Source: Codonopsis lanceolata
Lineage: Eukaryota > Streptophyta > Magnoliopsida > Asterales > Campanulaceae
Assembly: GCA_013146195.2 (NCBI GenBank)
Contig: CM028381.1
Span: 96,128,712-96,192,711 of the forward strand
Reading direction: 5' to 3'
DNA: 64,000 nucleotides
Under the pieces are notes generated by a model, which was not told the DNA's origin, ran no database searches, and was given only the letters and a program-made list of their open reading frames with translations. The translations under genes and the position numbers were made by a program. How positions within the stretch are numbered: the stretch's first letter is position 1; each line of letters starts with the position of its first letter. Positions 1-10,683 of this stretch are shown here, piece after piece.

Positions 1-455
1 TGCGCTTATTCTCCCAGTTTGAGTTTACTCGGGGCTGAGCTTCATATTGTCCTCTCGCTCGAGTTTACTCACGGTTGAGTTATACACCGTGCCTACCTGT
101 GCTTATGCTCCTCGCTCGAGTTTACTCACGACTGAGCTCTACATTGTCCTCTTGCTCAGGATTACTCGCGGGGCTCCCTACTCAAGTTTACTCGTGACTG
201 AGCTCGACATTATCCTCTCGCTCTAGTTTATTCGCAGTTGCGTTGTACACCGCACCTACCAGTGTTCCCCGCTCGAGTTTACTCGTGGCTGAGCTCTATA
301 TTGCCCTACCGCTCGAGCTTACTCGTGGTTGAGTTGTATACCGAGCCTACCTGCGCTTATTCTCCCCGCTTGAGTTTACTCGCGGTTGAGTTTTACACCA
401 CGTCCACCTGCGCTTAGGCTCCCCACTCGAGTTTACTCGCGGCTGCGCTCTACAG
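1..455. repeat. Degenerate tandem array (CTCGAGTTTACTCGCGG-type)
   Basis: About nine copies of a motif close to CTCGAGTTTACTCGCGGYTGAG recur at irregular 40-60 bp spacing (near 17, 59, 114, 182, 222, 271, 313, 367 and 426). They are separated by related spacers such as 'ACCTGCGCTTATKCTCC'. The array runs off the left edge of the window, so its full size is unknown. It abuts the truncated 5' LTR at 456. No coding potential is seen. Confidence 0.85.
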
Positions 456-1680
456 TGGCTAATAGGTCTGCGTACCGCTTAGTGTGACAACTGTCTTAGA
501 ATCAAGGGTGTTTATAACTAGTTTAGTGTTAGTTTCTCTAAGGCGCGGACCAGCAAGTATCAACAACAGCCTTTGAACCAACAATTCAAGACAGCAGACT
601 TTGGAGTCTGCTCAAGCTAAAATCAAGTTCAGCCAATCACGAGGAATTAGGTCACAAATTATTTGAACTAGATATTTTTAATATCTAGTCAAATAATATT
701 CAAAATATCCTCTTCAGATTTCCCTCCAAAGAAGTCAACCATGTCATTATCTGACTTCGGACTATCTGCACAGACAACATGTCTAGACTGTCACCCAAAA
801 TCATGAAGACTGAAGATATTACCTCTTTTAACTAAGAAGACTTTTGAAGTTGCAATGCCTGTAAGCTGAAACCTTACTCTGTTTAGGAATGTCTGCCTCT
901 GTAACCACTGAATCTCTGATATTTGTTGGTGCACTCTTCCTACAAAGCGCCGAAATGCATTTAATGCATTATAACGTTGGACACAGCCTCTCTACCCTTA
1001 CTCCAACGGTCCCAAAGATCTCCCCTGGTATTTATTCAAGTTTGAAGATCTGAAGAATAACAACTCTTGGGCATTCAATACTCAAGCTTCATCTTCATAA
1101 CTCATTCAGGAGATTAAAAGGACAAGAACTAATACTTCAACAAACTTCCTGAAGCTCTAGATCTGCCAGTCTTTACTCTGTTTCAGCTTCATCTAGTTTG
1201 CTTATAAACAGTTCTTTACTTTAGCCCTTGAGAGAACAATTATTCACTGATTGCTTCTCTCATCATTAAACACTTGGTTAAAAACTATTTTTGTACACGA
1301 TCCATTAGTGATCTTACTCTCACACCTAGTGGATAAACAAGTGCACCTTTCAAAATCCAAAGCTAACCACTTTGGTAGTGGACGTAGTACTACTCATAGT
1401 ACGAACCACTTCTAAACTTTGTGTTCTATCTGAATTACTTATGCTTATCTTATAGCTACTGCTGCATTTATCTATCAAGTCTATTACTGTGTTTGTAGCA
1501 ACAACAGACTCTGATCTGTTCCTTGTCATAGTATTCTGCTGCTCCAACTCTTCTTCTATAATTTTTTTAAAAGAAAAGAAGAATTTTTGAGAAGTGTTTA
1601 TAAAAGGATTTCATAAACACAACTAGGTTATTCACCCCCCCCCCCTTCTATCCTAGATTGAGCCCATTTTGGGACCAACA
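456..1680 (+). repeat. 5' LTR of the SIRE-like element, 5'-truncated
   Basis: It matches the 3' LTR (9404-10683) from 'GTGGCTAATAGGTCTG' to the terminal 'TTTTGGGACCAACA'. The first 52 or so bases of the 3' LTR, beginning TGTTGACCC, have no counterpart here; the tandem array 1-455 sits in their place. A likely TATA box is the TTATAAA near 1201-1207 (3' LTR equivalent near 10203). A C-homopolymer lies near the 3' end (about 1635-1645). Confidence 0.92.
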
Positions 1681-1681
1681 A

Positions 1682-1694
1682 TTGGTATCAAAGC
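1682..1694 (+). other. Primer binding site (tRNA-iMet type)
   Basis: TTGGTATCAAAGC lies one base after the CA end of the 5' LTR. It resembles the usual copia initiator-tRNA-Met PBS TGGTATCAGAGC with mismatches. Confidence 0.85.
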
Positions 1695-1748
1695 TTAAAT
1701 TCTTTGAAAATTCACTTTTCCAAGACTAACCTCTTGAGAATAGATCTT

Positions 1749-2231
1749 ATGGCTCACTATATGCTGCCTACCTCGAATACAAGCCACGTCCTAATATTGG
1801 ACGAATGTCACTTCGAAGTATGGAAAGACAAAGTTATGAGATACATGAATTCTATTGACAATCGTTTATGACAATGTGTTCAAGCAGGTCCTCATATTCC
1901 AATGAAGCCAAACCTTCTTGCCGAAGTAGCAGGCGGACCTCCCTAGATACCCAAATCGATGAATGAATGGACTGATGAAGAAATGAAGCTTATTGAGCTA
2001 GACAGCAAGGCTATACACATAATATCCAGCTCAGTGGACACAAGCACATACCCGCAGATAATTAGGTGCAAAATAGCTAAAGAAATGTGGGAAGCTTTGG
2101 TGGAATATCTAGAAGGAGATTTGCCCACCAGAGACAACAGAAAGTACAACTATATTCAACAATTCGATTCATTCAGAAAAGACCCAAAGGAGACACTACA
2201 TCAAGCCTACGACAGATTTTGTGAGATTTGA
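1749..2231 (+). pseudogene. copia gag remnant, internally deleted
   Basis: This is the N-terminal part of a copia Gag, which would form the virus-like particle. An ATG at 1749 opens a frame that stops near 1868 and again near 1945. The frame then continues at 1959-2231 with 'MNEWTDEEMKLIELDSKA' and 'MWEALVEYLEGD', typical of the UBN2-type gag region. Only about 160 codons remain. No CCHC zinc knuckle is present: the sequence jumps from mid-gag (2231) to the protease at 2235, so the gag C-terminus and nucleocapsid have been deleted. Confidence 0.8.
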
Positions 2232-2234
2232 TTA

Positions 2235-3800
2235 ATGGCTGCTTCAAGTTCAGAAAAGAAAGACGTATGGTATCTAGATAGTGGCTGCTCAAGACATATG
2301 ACCGAAGAATCATGTCTTCTTTCAAACATCTCAGAATCAGAAGGTCCTCCAGTCATCTTTGGAGACAATGCTAAAGGAAGAACCATTGGCTACGAATCCA
2401 TTATTCAAGGAAATCTCTCCATAGGAAAAGTCTCTCTAGTAGAAGGCTTAAAGCACAATCTTCTGAGTATTTCCCAGTTCTGTGACAAAGGACTCATATG
2501 CCAATTTTCCTCAAACAAATGCGATATTAAGGATCCAGTCTCTTGTTCAACCTTGGTATGTGGACATAGACAAGAGAATGTCTACGTGATAAATTTAAAT
2601 GCCTATGGAAAGGCTACTAATCTATGTCTTGTGGCAAACTCTGCTCAAGACAAAAGCTGGTTGTGGCACAAATGTCTCAGCCATTTTAACTTCAAATACC
2701 TATCTAAGCTATCCAAAGAAAGATTGGTGAGAGGAATGCCAAAAGTTTTTTGCTGATCATGATCATATATGCAAAGCTTGTTAACTAGGAAAGCTTTCAA
2801 AAGCTTCGTTCAAGAGCAAGCCAGATCTGGCAACTACTAGACCTTTGCAACTTCTTCACATGGATCTCTTCGGGCCTGTGATTACTATCAACTATGGCGG
2901 TCATAGATACACTCTAGTAGTAGTCGATGATTATACAAGGTATGCCTGGACAGAGATGATGTCTTCTAAAAATCACACTTATGACATCCTAACAGCATTA
3001 TTCAGAAGGCTACAGACTCAAAAGCTCGATGAAATCAGTGATGTTCAATCATATAATGGAACTGAATTTACCAATAATGGAATAGCAAAGTATTGTGATG
3101 ATCATGGCATCGATCATAACTTCTCTGTTGTTAGAACTCCTCAACAAAACGGTGTAGCAGAGAGGAAAAACAGAACACTTATCGAAGCTGTTAAAACCAT
3201 GCTCGCCGAAACAAAGCTGCCTAAGCACTTCTAGGCAGAAACAGTCAATACAACATGCTTCACTTAGAACATATCCCTGATCAACAAATTTCACGGTAAA
3301 ACACCTTATGAACTTTGGAGAGGTAAAGCCCCAAACATTGGATTTTTTAAAATCTTCGGCTGCAAATGCTTTGTAGTTTACAATGGTAATGACTACAAAG
3401 GTAAATTTGATAACAAAGCCGATGAAGGCGTCTTTCTGGGCTATGCCTTACACTCCAAAGCTTATAGGGTTTTCAACAAAAGATCTTTAAAAATTATTGA
3501 ATCTATTCATGTTTCATTTGATGAATTTGATTTATTAGAGCCACACGTGGCTCCAAATGTTGCTGATGATTTTGTTAATGTTGAGACATGTATATCTCAA
3601 ACTTCAACTTCTCATACATCAAATCCACCTCCAACAACTCACTCAAATATTCCTGACCATCATTTCTCAAATGATTCACCAGAAGACTTCAACCCTGCTC
3701 ATGAAAATACCAACCCAGAGCCCATCGCTTCTGAACCTAATAATCCTATCCTTCAACTCACATATGAATCTCATTCTGAATAACCCATTCATCAAGAAAC
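2235..3800 (+). pseudogene. copia protease, GAG-pre-integrase and integrase remnant
   Basis: 2235-2756 encodes an aspartic protease with the active-site motif 'WYLDSGCSRHMT' followed by the GAG-pre-integrase zinc-binding region ('WLWHKCLSHFNFKYLSKL'). A stop at 2754 and a frame change lead to the integrase core at 2845-3234 ('MDLFGPV', 'VVVDDYTRYAW', 'QQNGVAERKNRTLIE'). The second catalytic Asp of the DDE triad is lost: the block reads 'SYNGTEF' where copia integrases have SDNGTEF. Downstream (to about 3800) the integrase C-terminus continues with stops. It cannot be functional as written. Confidence 0.88.
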
Positions 3801-4023
3801 AATCGACCTTCCTTCCAGTCCTCTTTTTGAACCTCTTCATGAAGAACTAGTAGTGAATCACATTTCTGATGTTACAAGAACATGTAAGGACCACCCAATT
3901 TCTCAAATCATTGGTGATATTCATGTAGGAGTGCGGACTAGAAGATCTTCCAGAAATGAGTGTATGTTCTGTGATGTATTTGTTTCTGAAGATGAGCCGA
4001 AAAAGATTGATGAAGCCTTATAA

Positions 4024-5503
4024 GATCCAAGTTGGCTAGAAGCTATGCAAGAGGAACTTGAACAGTTCGAAAGATGTCAAGTATGGAAGTTAGTCCCAAG
4101 ACCAGCTGATCACACCATCATTGGGACAAAATGGGTGTTCAGAAACAAGAAGGATGAAGACGGGAACATCATTAGAAACAAAGCTAGACTCGTTGCACAA
4201 GGATATCGCCAAGAAGAAGGAATCGACTATGATGAAACTTTTGCTCCAGTAGCAAGGTTGGAAGCTATCAGAATCTTCTTAGCCTATGCTACATACAAGG
4301 ACTTTGTGCTATATCAAATGGACGTCAAGAGTGCTTTCCTCAATGGTGATCTTCAAGAAACCGTATATGTCACTCAGCCTCTAGGTTTCGTGGAAAAAAG
4401 GGAAAGAGACTCATGTTTACAAGCTTAAGAAGGCCCTTTATGGTCTTAAGCAAGCACCTCGTGCCTGGTACGAGACACTTTCCAAGTTCCTGATAGAACG
4501 TGAGGAAAAATCGATACTACAATCTTTATTCTTAAGCACAAAGGTCATTCGCTACTGGTGCAAATATATGTTGATGATATCATCTTTGGTTCTACAAATG
4601 AGAAGTTGTGCAAACGATTTAAGACTCTTATGACCGGAAAGTTTCAGATGAGCATGATGGGAGAACTCACATTCTTCTTGGGTCTTCAAATTCAACAATC
4701 CAACAAGGGAATTTTCATAAGCCAATCCAAGTATGCTAAAGTACTAGTCAAAAAATTCGGATTGGAAATGGCTAATACTTGTTGACACTCCAATGTCTGC
4801 TAAATACAAATTATCAAAAGACTTACAAGGGAAGAAAGTTGATATCACCTTGTATAGAGGAATTATTGGATCTTTGCTCTACTTTACTGCCAGCAGACCT
4901 GACATAGTGTATGCTGTTGGGGTATGCGCTAGATTTCAAGCAGACCCTCGTGAGTCACATCTTCTGGCAGCCAAAAAAATCATTAAGTATGTCTCAGATA
5001 CCACCAACTTAGGTATCTAGTATCCAAGAGAATCCTCATTCAACTTAATTGGCTACTCAGATGCAGATTATGCTGGATGCCAAGTAGACAGGAAAAGCAC
5101 AAGTGGAACTTGTCACTTTCTAGGCGACAGACTTGTATCATGGGCTAGCAAGAAACAAGCATCAGTTTCCAACTCCACCACTGAAGCAGAATACATCGCT
5201 GCTGGGAGCTGCTGTTGTCAACTACTTTAGATCAAACAACAGTTGGTGGACTACGACATCAAAGTAGCAGATTGTCCAATCAAGTGTGACAACACTTCAG
5301 CAATCTCTATCACCTACAATCCCGTGATGCACTCCAAGACAAAGCATATCGATGTTCGATATCACTTCCTAAGGGACAATGTAGAAAAGAGAAACATAAG
5401 CATGAAGTACATTTCAACTGATCATCAACTAGCAGACATCTTCACAAAAGCACTGGAAGCAGACATGTTTGCTTATCTAAGGGGAGAGCTTTGGTATGCT
5501 TGA
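4024..5503 (+). pseudogene. copia reverse transcriptase and RNase H remnant
   Basis: The RT begins at about 4045 ('LVPRPADHTIIGTKWVF', 'ARLVAQGYRQEEGIDYDETF', 'MDVKSAFLNGDLQETVYV'). One extra A in a homopolymer near 4401 shifts the frame before the 'LYGLKQAPRAWYE' block. The catalytic 'YVDDIIFG' is intact near 4566. A short deletion near 4781 ('ACTTGTTGACACT') shifts the frame again before 'MSAKYKLSKDLQGKKVD'. RNase H follows with 'YSDADYAGC', 'TEAEYIAAGSC' and 'IKCDNTSAISI' and ends at the TGA near 5501. A stop interrupts at about 5019. Most lesions are 1-2 bp indels. Confidence 0.9.
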
Positions 5504-5827
5504 CCCAATTGCTTAAATATTGGTTCAACTTTATTTCCTTCAGTATAACTATTTGAGCAGACTTGACATTGCAACAAAGTTGACTTGTTTCTATGTAAAG
5601 AAAACAGCAGTACTACAATTTACTCGAAGACAGAGGTAAGTCTTCTAATTTCTAGTTTAAAGGGGTCATTTATGAAAATTGTAAGGGACTGATTTTAAAA
5701 ATTGGTTGATATATTCTTTAAAAGATCACTTTTTGACTACCTTGAGCCGTCAGTCATCAAGTCCTTTCAAGTGACAGCCATCTGACTTAAAGTCACGTCA
5801 CCAGTTCAGATGACTGATTTCACGTCT

Positions 5828-6358
5828 TTTCATTTATAAATTATAATCCTCTCAACCGCCGATTTCAAAAATCACTTTTCCAAACTGTCCTTTGCTCTTC
5901 TCTCTCAACCCTCTTCTTCTTTATTTCGCTTTGTATCTGCAAATCAGTGAAGAACTCTTCGATTCATCTAGATTTCTCCTACATCTTCTTCAATGGTAAG
6001 ACAAATCTAACCCATAATTGTTTATTCTCGTCAAAATTACACGTTTACTGATCTGATAGTTTGACTTCACTACATTTGGGGTTTCTATGCATGAAAAAAA
6101 ACTGCCATTATTAATTGTTAAAAATCTCTCCTTGTTAACAATTTCCTTTATTTGTTATAATTGTTTAACAATATTCGTTGAAATTATGTATTGTATTTTC
6201 TACTGTTCGTTTTTCATCTCCACATATTTATTTTCCAAAAATCGACTGTTGAAATTTCTCGCTTTCTGAACTCTAATTTCATATCTTCGTCGAAATTGAG
6301 AATTTCATATGTCCTCCAAACTCTGCCCTAATTTTTCACTCATATTTTGTTTAGGCTA
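5828..6358 (+). promoter_or_regulatory. Putative internal promoter, leader and intron of the extra ORF
   Basis: A TATA-like TTTATAAATTA (about 5833-5843) lies about 150 bp upstream of an ATG at 5993-5995. A pyrimidine-rich leader separates them. The ATG is followed directly by a strong donor (ATG|GTAAGAC, GT at 5996). A matching acceptor (TTTTGTTTAG, ending 6355) joins in frame to 'AKSYATGLSS'. The intervening about 360 bp is AT-rich and intron-like. This arrangement is inferred from sequence only; no transcript data are available. Confidence 0.5.
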
Positions 6359-8966
6359 AATCATATGCCACTGGTTTATCTTCCGCATCTGCATCCACTT
6401 CAGCCGCTGCGGCACCAGCACCTCCACAAGCTCCAGCTTCAGAAGATGAGTTTCCCTACTTGCCAGACACCATGTATCATCCTGGAATGTGCATAAACGC
6501 ACCTACTGTCCGTGCATACGCTTCTGTTATCAACGTAGTTGATGGCCTGAGCCAGTCAGGGCTTCTTCCTCTCTTCATGTTCGAATACGAAGAAGGTTAC
6601 AGCAACTACCGGCGTAAGAGTTCTACCAATGAAGTCACTATCGATAGCTTAGATCCATCTCAGACATGGCGTGCATTTATCTCTCACCACTGATCGCATC
6701 GCCAAGATAGTTGGTGTAGAATTTGATGGTCCAACTGAGCTCACCGAGCAAGAAATGGCCACTGCTTGGTCATACATGTGTGGTGAAGGAACCGCCAAAG
6801 AACCTCAAGGAAAAATGAAGCGAATTGTGTTCAACGATGATGTGTACTTCATAAGTCATCTCATTGACAAAAGCATGCTCTTCAAAAACGGCACACATGA
6901 TATCATGACCGCTGATCAGTTGGAGTACACAGCAGTTGTTATTCTCAACATACGCTTCAACTGGGCCACCATCTTTTTTGATCTGCTGTGTGATGCCATA
7001 GATAGTGTCAAGGCCTCCCTGAAGCAGAGAAGACCCTTCACGCGACTCATCAATATGCTGCTACGCAACAATCACTCCTTCTCCAATTACTTAGTTCCTT
7101 CTGAACTCAGGTCGATAAAGAAATCCATCCAATTCACCAACACCTTCATCTCCTCAACTAACAAACTGAGGAATGACAAGCTTGAGAGGCTAGATCTACC
7201 CACTCAGCCCTTATTTGTTGCTATCAATCCACCTCTTTTGGCTGTCATCAGGATTAATCCAAGGACGCTGGACGACGCATTCATTGCCAAGCAGCTTGAC
7301 AAGAAACAGAAGAAGGATGCTGCTAAAGAAGGCTGCTCTAGCCAATCTGCTGAGGGACCAACCGATCTTCTTCCTCCCTCCAAGAAATCCAGGAGACAGC
7401 ACTCTGATGTTGAGGAGGAGCCTGCAGCCAAGAAGAAGAAGAAATCTTCCGACTCTACTCCTGTCTCTGCTGCCCATCCTTCATCAATATCTGCTGGTGC
7501 TCCAGCCAAGAAAAAGAAAAAGTGTGCAGCTTTTACTGTTCATGCCCCAGTGCCAGAAGAGACCGCTGAACCTGAACCTGAACCAGCCCCTCTTCTCCCC
7601 CGCAAACGTAAGTCTAAACGCTCCGAACCCTCAGAACCCTTCATCCCCTTTGTCCCTCCTACCTCCCCTATCTCTTCTACATCTCCATCCTCTTCTACAT
7701 CTCTTCAATGCCTCTTCCCTCTTCAATGCAGCTGCTGGGGAGAGCCCGAGTCCCTTTCTTCTCCAACTCCCTCAACAACCCCTGCTATTGTTGAGGAGGA
7801 GCCTACTTCTTCCCCTCCTAAGAAGAAGAAGCGCAAACTTCGCAAGAAGTCTGTGGCTCCCCAACCTTCCTCTCCTCACCCTATTCCAGAAGCCATTCCT
7901 TCTCCATCCTCAACCTATCTATTCTATTTTCCCTGAATCTTCTCTCACCATCATCCCTGCTTCTACAACCCCTTCTATTTCTTTCTCTATGCCTGAAACC
8001 TTCTCTTCTCTCGACTCTCACATATATTTTCTTCTCTACCAAACTTCATTCCTTCCTGAACTCTTTCCTCCTCTCACCCCATTCATCAAACCCATTTCTA
8101 TCTCTGCTGACCTCTACCAAATTCTATTCCCTTCCATCTCATCTCCTACCTATAGACTTCTCTTTGAACTCACTTCCATCTCTGACCCTCTCACTCCTTC
8201 CCCTTCTCCTCCAAACTTCATTCTTCTACCCAAATTCCCTTTTCCCTCTTCCTTTCTTGCAGGCTCTTCTTCCCCGTCTTCTCCCTCTGTCAGTGATTCG
8301 GGCACTGATATGGAACTTGACCCCAGACCTTTCACTCCCCCTTCACCATCTAACCATGTTGTTCACAACTATGCTTCTTCTTTCACTTTCCCTTCTTCTG
8401 ACCCTCCTCCTCCTAACCTTGCTGATACCTTTATCCCCGTCAACCTTATCCCTAACTCCCTTCCTTCAAACTCTGCTGACCCCGCCTCCTCGACCTCCTC
8501 AGGTCAATAACGCCTACCAACGCCTCAACAAAGACTCTCTTCTATGGCACAGCAGATAGATGTGCTCAGCTATGGCTTGAACGCTACCCATGCTACAATT
8601 TTTGATCTTGGGAAAATCGTTGAGTAGCTGGTGAACGACAATGTTCAAGCTTTCACTTCCCATTGCTTTCTCGTTCAAGACCAGCAGGAGTCACTGATGG
8701 GCATGCTCCACTCTCAGCAGATCAGCATCCGTGAACTTTTTGATAAACTCCAGACTTCCTTGGCCCATGCCATCATTGCTGAGCGCGCAGTCCCTGACTT
8801 CACTGTTGTTCGGCACGTTGAACGCGCCAACCAGAGGGCTGCTGATGTTGAACAACGACGGGTTGCTGCCATCAGGGAGGAGATAGCTACTAATCTTTTG
8901 AATCAAACATTAATTGAAGAACAGAACAGACTGAGAGAGCGCCTCAATGATCGAATCAGAATTTGA
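5993..8966 (+). pseudogene. SIRE-type extra (envelope-like) ORF, frameshifted
   Basis: The reading frame follows pol and is probably spliced at its first codon (intron 5996-6355). It starts with an Ala/Pro-rich stretch and a globular region ('FPYLPDTMYHPGMCINAP', 'LLPLFMFEYEEGY'). A frameshift near 6685 leads to 'IAKIVGVEFDGPTELTEQE' and 'FNDDVYFISHLIDKSM'. Residues encoded at about 7280-7870 hold four Lys-rich clusters (KKKKK, KRKSKR, KKKKRK) that look like nuclear localisation signals, within a Ser/Pro-rich region. After another frame change near 7936 the Pro/Ser/Leu-rich part continues to 8510. 8631-8966 encodes a Gln/Arg/Glu-rich stretch likely to form a coiled coil. Such ORFs are known from SIRE elements; their function is unproven. 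No clear membrane anchor is seen. Confidence 0.7.
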
Positions 8967-9390
8967 GTTGGCGATTACCTAAAGCGTCGTCGAACTCAAC
9001 CAAACCTATTCTGACATGGTATAACTCTTATGTTCTAAATTTTATGATTCTAACCCTATTTTTGCAAAAATATGCTGTTAAACAGCATGTTTAACTTACA
9101 AATGTTAAAATTACTTGTTCTATCTATTGATCTTATCCATTTAAACTTCGCGTTTAAATCTTTAAAATTGTTTATATCCTGCTTATTGTTAAGATTTAAA
9201 CTCTGCTTAACTTTGTACTTGATCTTATTGCTCTTTATCTTGTAAGTACCTAGTTTAGCTATCTCTCTACTTAGACTTCTGCTTTGAGAGGCATGTCTGC
9301 TCTTCTTAATAATTTTTTTCTTAAAGACATGCTATTATCTCAAGTGCATGATTCAAAGTCTACTAGTAGCTGAGATGATGAAATCAACCA

Positions 9391-9403
9391 AATAGGAGGA
9401 GAT
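9391..9403 (+). other. Polypurine tract
   Basis: AATAGGAGGAGAT immediately precedes the TGTTGACCC start of the 3' LTR. It is the expected plus-strand priming site. 8967-9390 between the extra ORF and this tract is AT-rich and non-coding. Confidence 0.8.
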
Positions 9404-10683
9404 TGTTGACCCTCACAGGTTCTAGATTTGGTTGAGTCATCTTCTGATTCTATTGCATAGTGGCTAATAGGTCTGTGTACCGGTTAGTGTGGCAACAGTC
9501 TTAGAATCAAGGGTGTTTAGAACTAGTTTAGTGTTAGTTTCTCTAAGGCGCGGACCAACATGCTTCAACAACAACCTTTGAAAGCACAATTCAAGACAGC
9601 AAACTTTGAAGTCTGCTCAAGCTAAAATCAAGTTCAGCCAATCACGAGGAATTAGGTCACAAATTATTTGAACTAGATATTTTTAATACCTAGTCAAATA
9701 ATATTCAAAATATCCTCTTCAGATTTCCCTCCAAAGAAGTCAACCATGTTATTATCTGACTTCAGACTATCTGCACAAACAACATGTCTAGACTATCACC
9801 CGAAATCATGAAGACTGAAGATATTACCTCTTTTGGCTAAGAAGACTTTTGAAGCTGCAATGCCTGTAAGATGAAACCTTACTCTGTTTAGGAATGTCTG
9901 TTTCTGCAACCACTGAATCTCTGATATCTGTTGGTACACTCTTCCTACAAAGCGCCGAAATGCATTTAATGCATTATAACGTTGGACACAGCCTCTCTAC
10001 CCTTACTCCAACGGTCCTAAAGATCTCCCCTGGTATTTATTCAAGTTTGAAGATCTGAAGAATAACAACTCTTGGGCATTCAATACTCAAGCTTCATCTT
10101 CATAACTCATTCAAGAGATCAAAAGGACAAGAACTAACACTTCACCAAACTTCCGAAGCTCGAATCTGCCGATCTTTACTGCGGCTTCATCTATCTAGTT
10201 TGCTTATAAATTGTTCTTTACTTTAGCACTTGAGAGAACAATTATTCACTGATTGCTTCTCTCATCATTAAACATTTGGTTAAAAACTATTTTTGTACAC
10301 GATCCATTAGTGATCTTACTCTCACACCTAGTGGATAAACAAGTGCACCTTTCAAAATCCAAAGCTAACCACTTTAGTAGTGGACGTAGTACTATTCATA
10401 GTACGAATCACTTCTAAACTTTGTGTTCTATCTGAATTACTTCTGCTTATCTTATAACTGCTGATGCATTTATCTATCAAGTTTGTTACTGTGTTTGTAG
10501 CAACAGCAGACTCTGATATGTTCCTTCTCATAGTATTCTGTTGCTCCAACTCTTCTTCTATAATTGTTTTAAAAGAAAAGAAGAATTTTTGATAAGTGTT
10601 TATAAAAGGATTTCATAAACACAACTAGGTTATTCAACCCCCCCCCCCTTCTAGCCTAGATTGAGCCTATTTTGGGACCAACA
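9404..10683 (+). repeat. 3' LTR of the SIRE-like element (full length)
   Basis: It runs from TGTTGACCC to GGGACCAACA, about 1280 bp, and matches 456-1680. Unlike the 5' copy it keeps the first 52 or so bases. A cluster of small indels relative to the 5' LTR lies at about 10145-10195. Confidence 0.93.

Larger units (their letters stand above)
456..10683 (+). mobile_element. Ty1/copia LTR retrotransposon, SIRE/Maximus-like, decayed
   Basis: This is a complete but inactive element in the order 5' LTR (truncated), PBS, gag, protease, integrase, RT, RNase H, a long extra ORF, a polypurine tract and the 3' LTR. The integrase-before-RT order defines Ty1/copia. The RT motif 'YVDDIIFGSTNEK', the RNase H motif 'ADIFTKALE' and the long post-pol reading frame point to the SIRE/Maximus lineage, which is known for an envelope-like ORF there. 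Several stops and frameshifts break every ORF. The 5' flank is a tandem array, so no target duplication can be scored. By eye the two LTRs differ by scattered substitutions and small indels, so this is not a very recent insertion. Confidence 0.93.

Noticed and set aside
1350..1547. Minus-strand ORFs in both LTRs (also 10352-10549)
   Set aside because: They lie wholly in LTR sequence, are Ser/Thr-rich and have no domain; the two copies are LTR copies of each other.
7215..8510. 431-codon + strand ORF
   Set aside because: To about 7936 it is a Pro/Ser/Leu-rich shadow of the Lys-rich frame of the extra ORF; only its last third continues the real frame after a shift.
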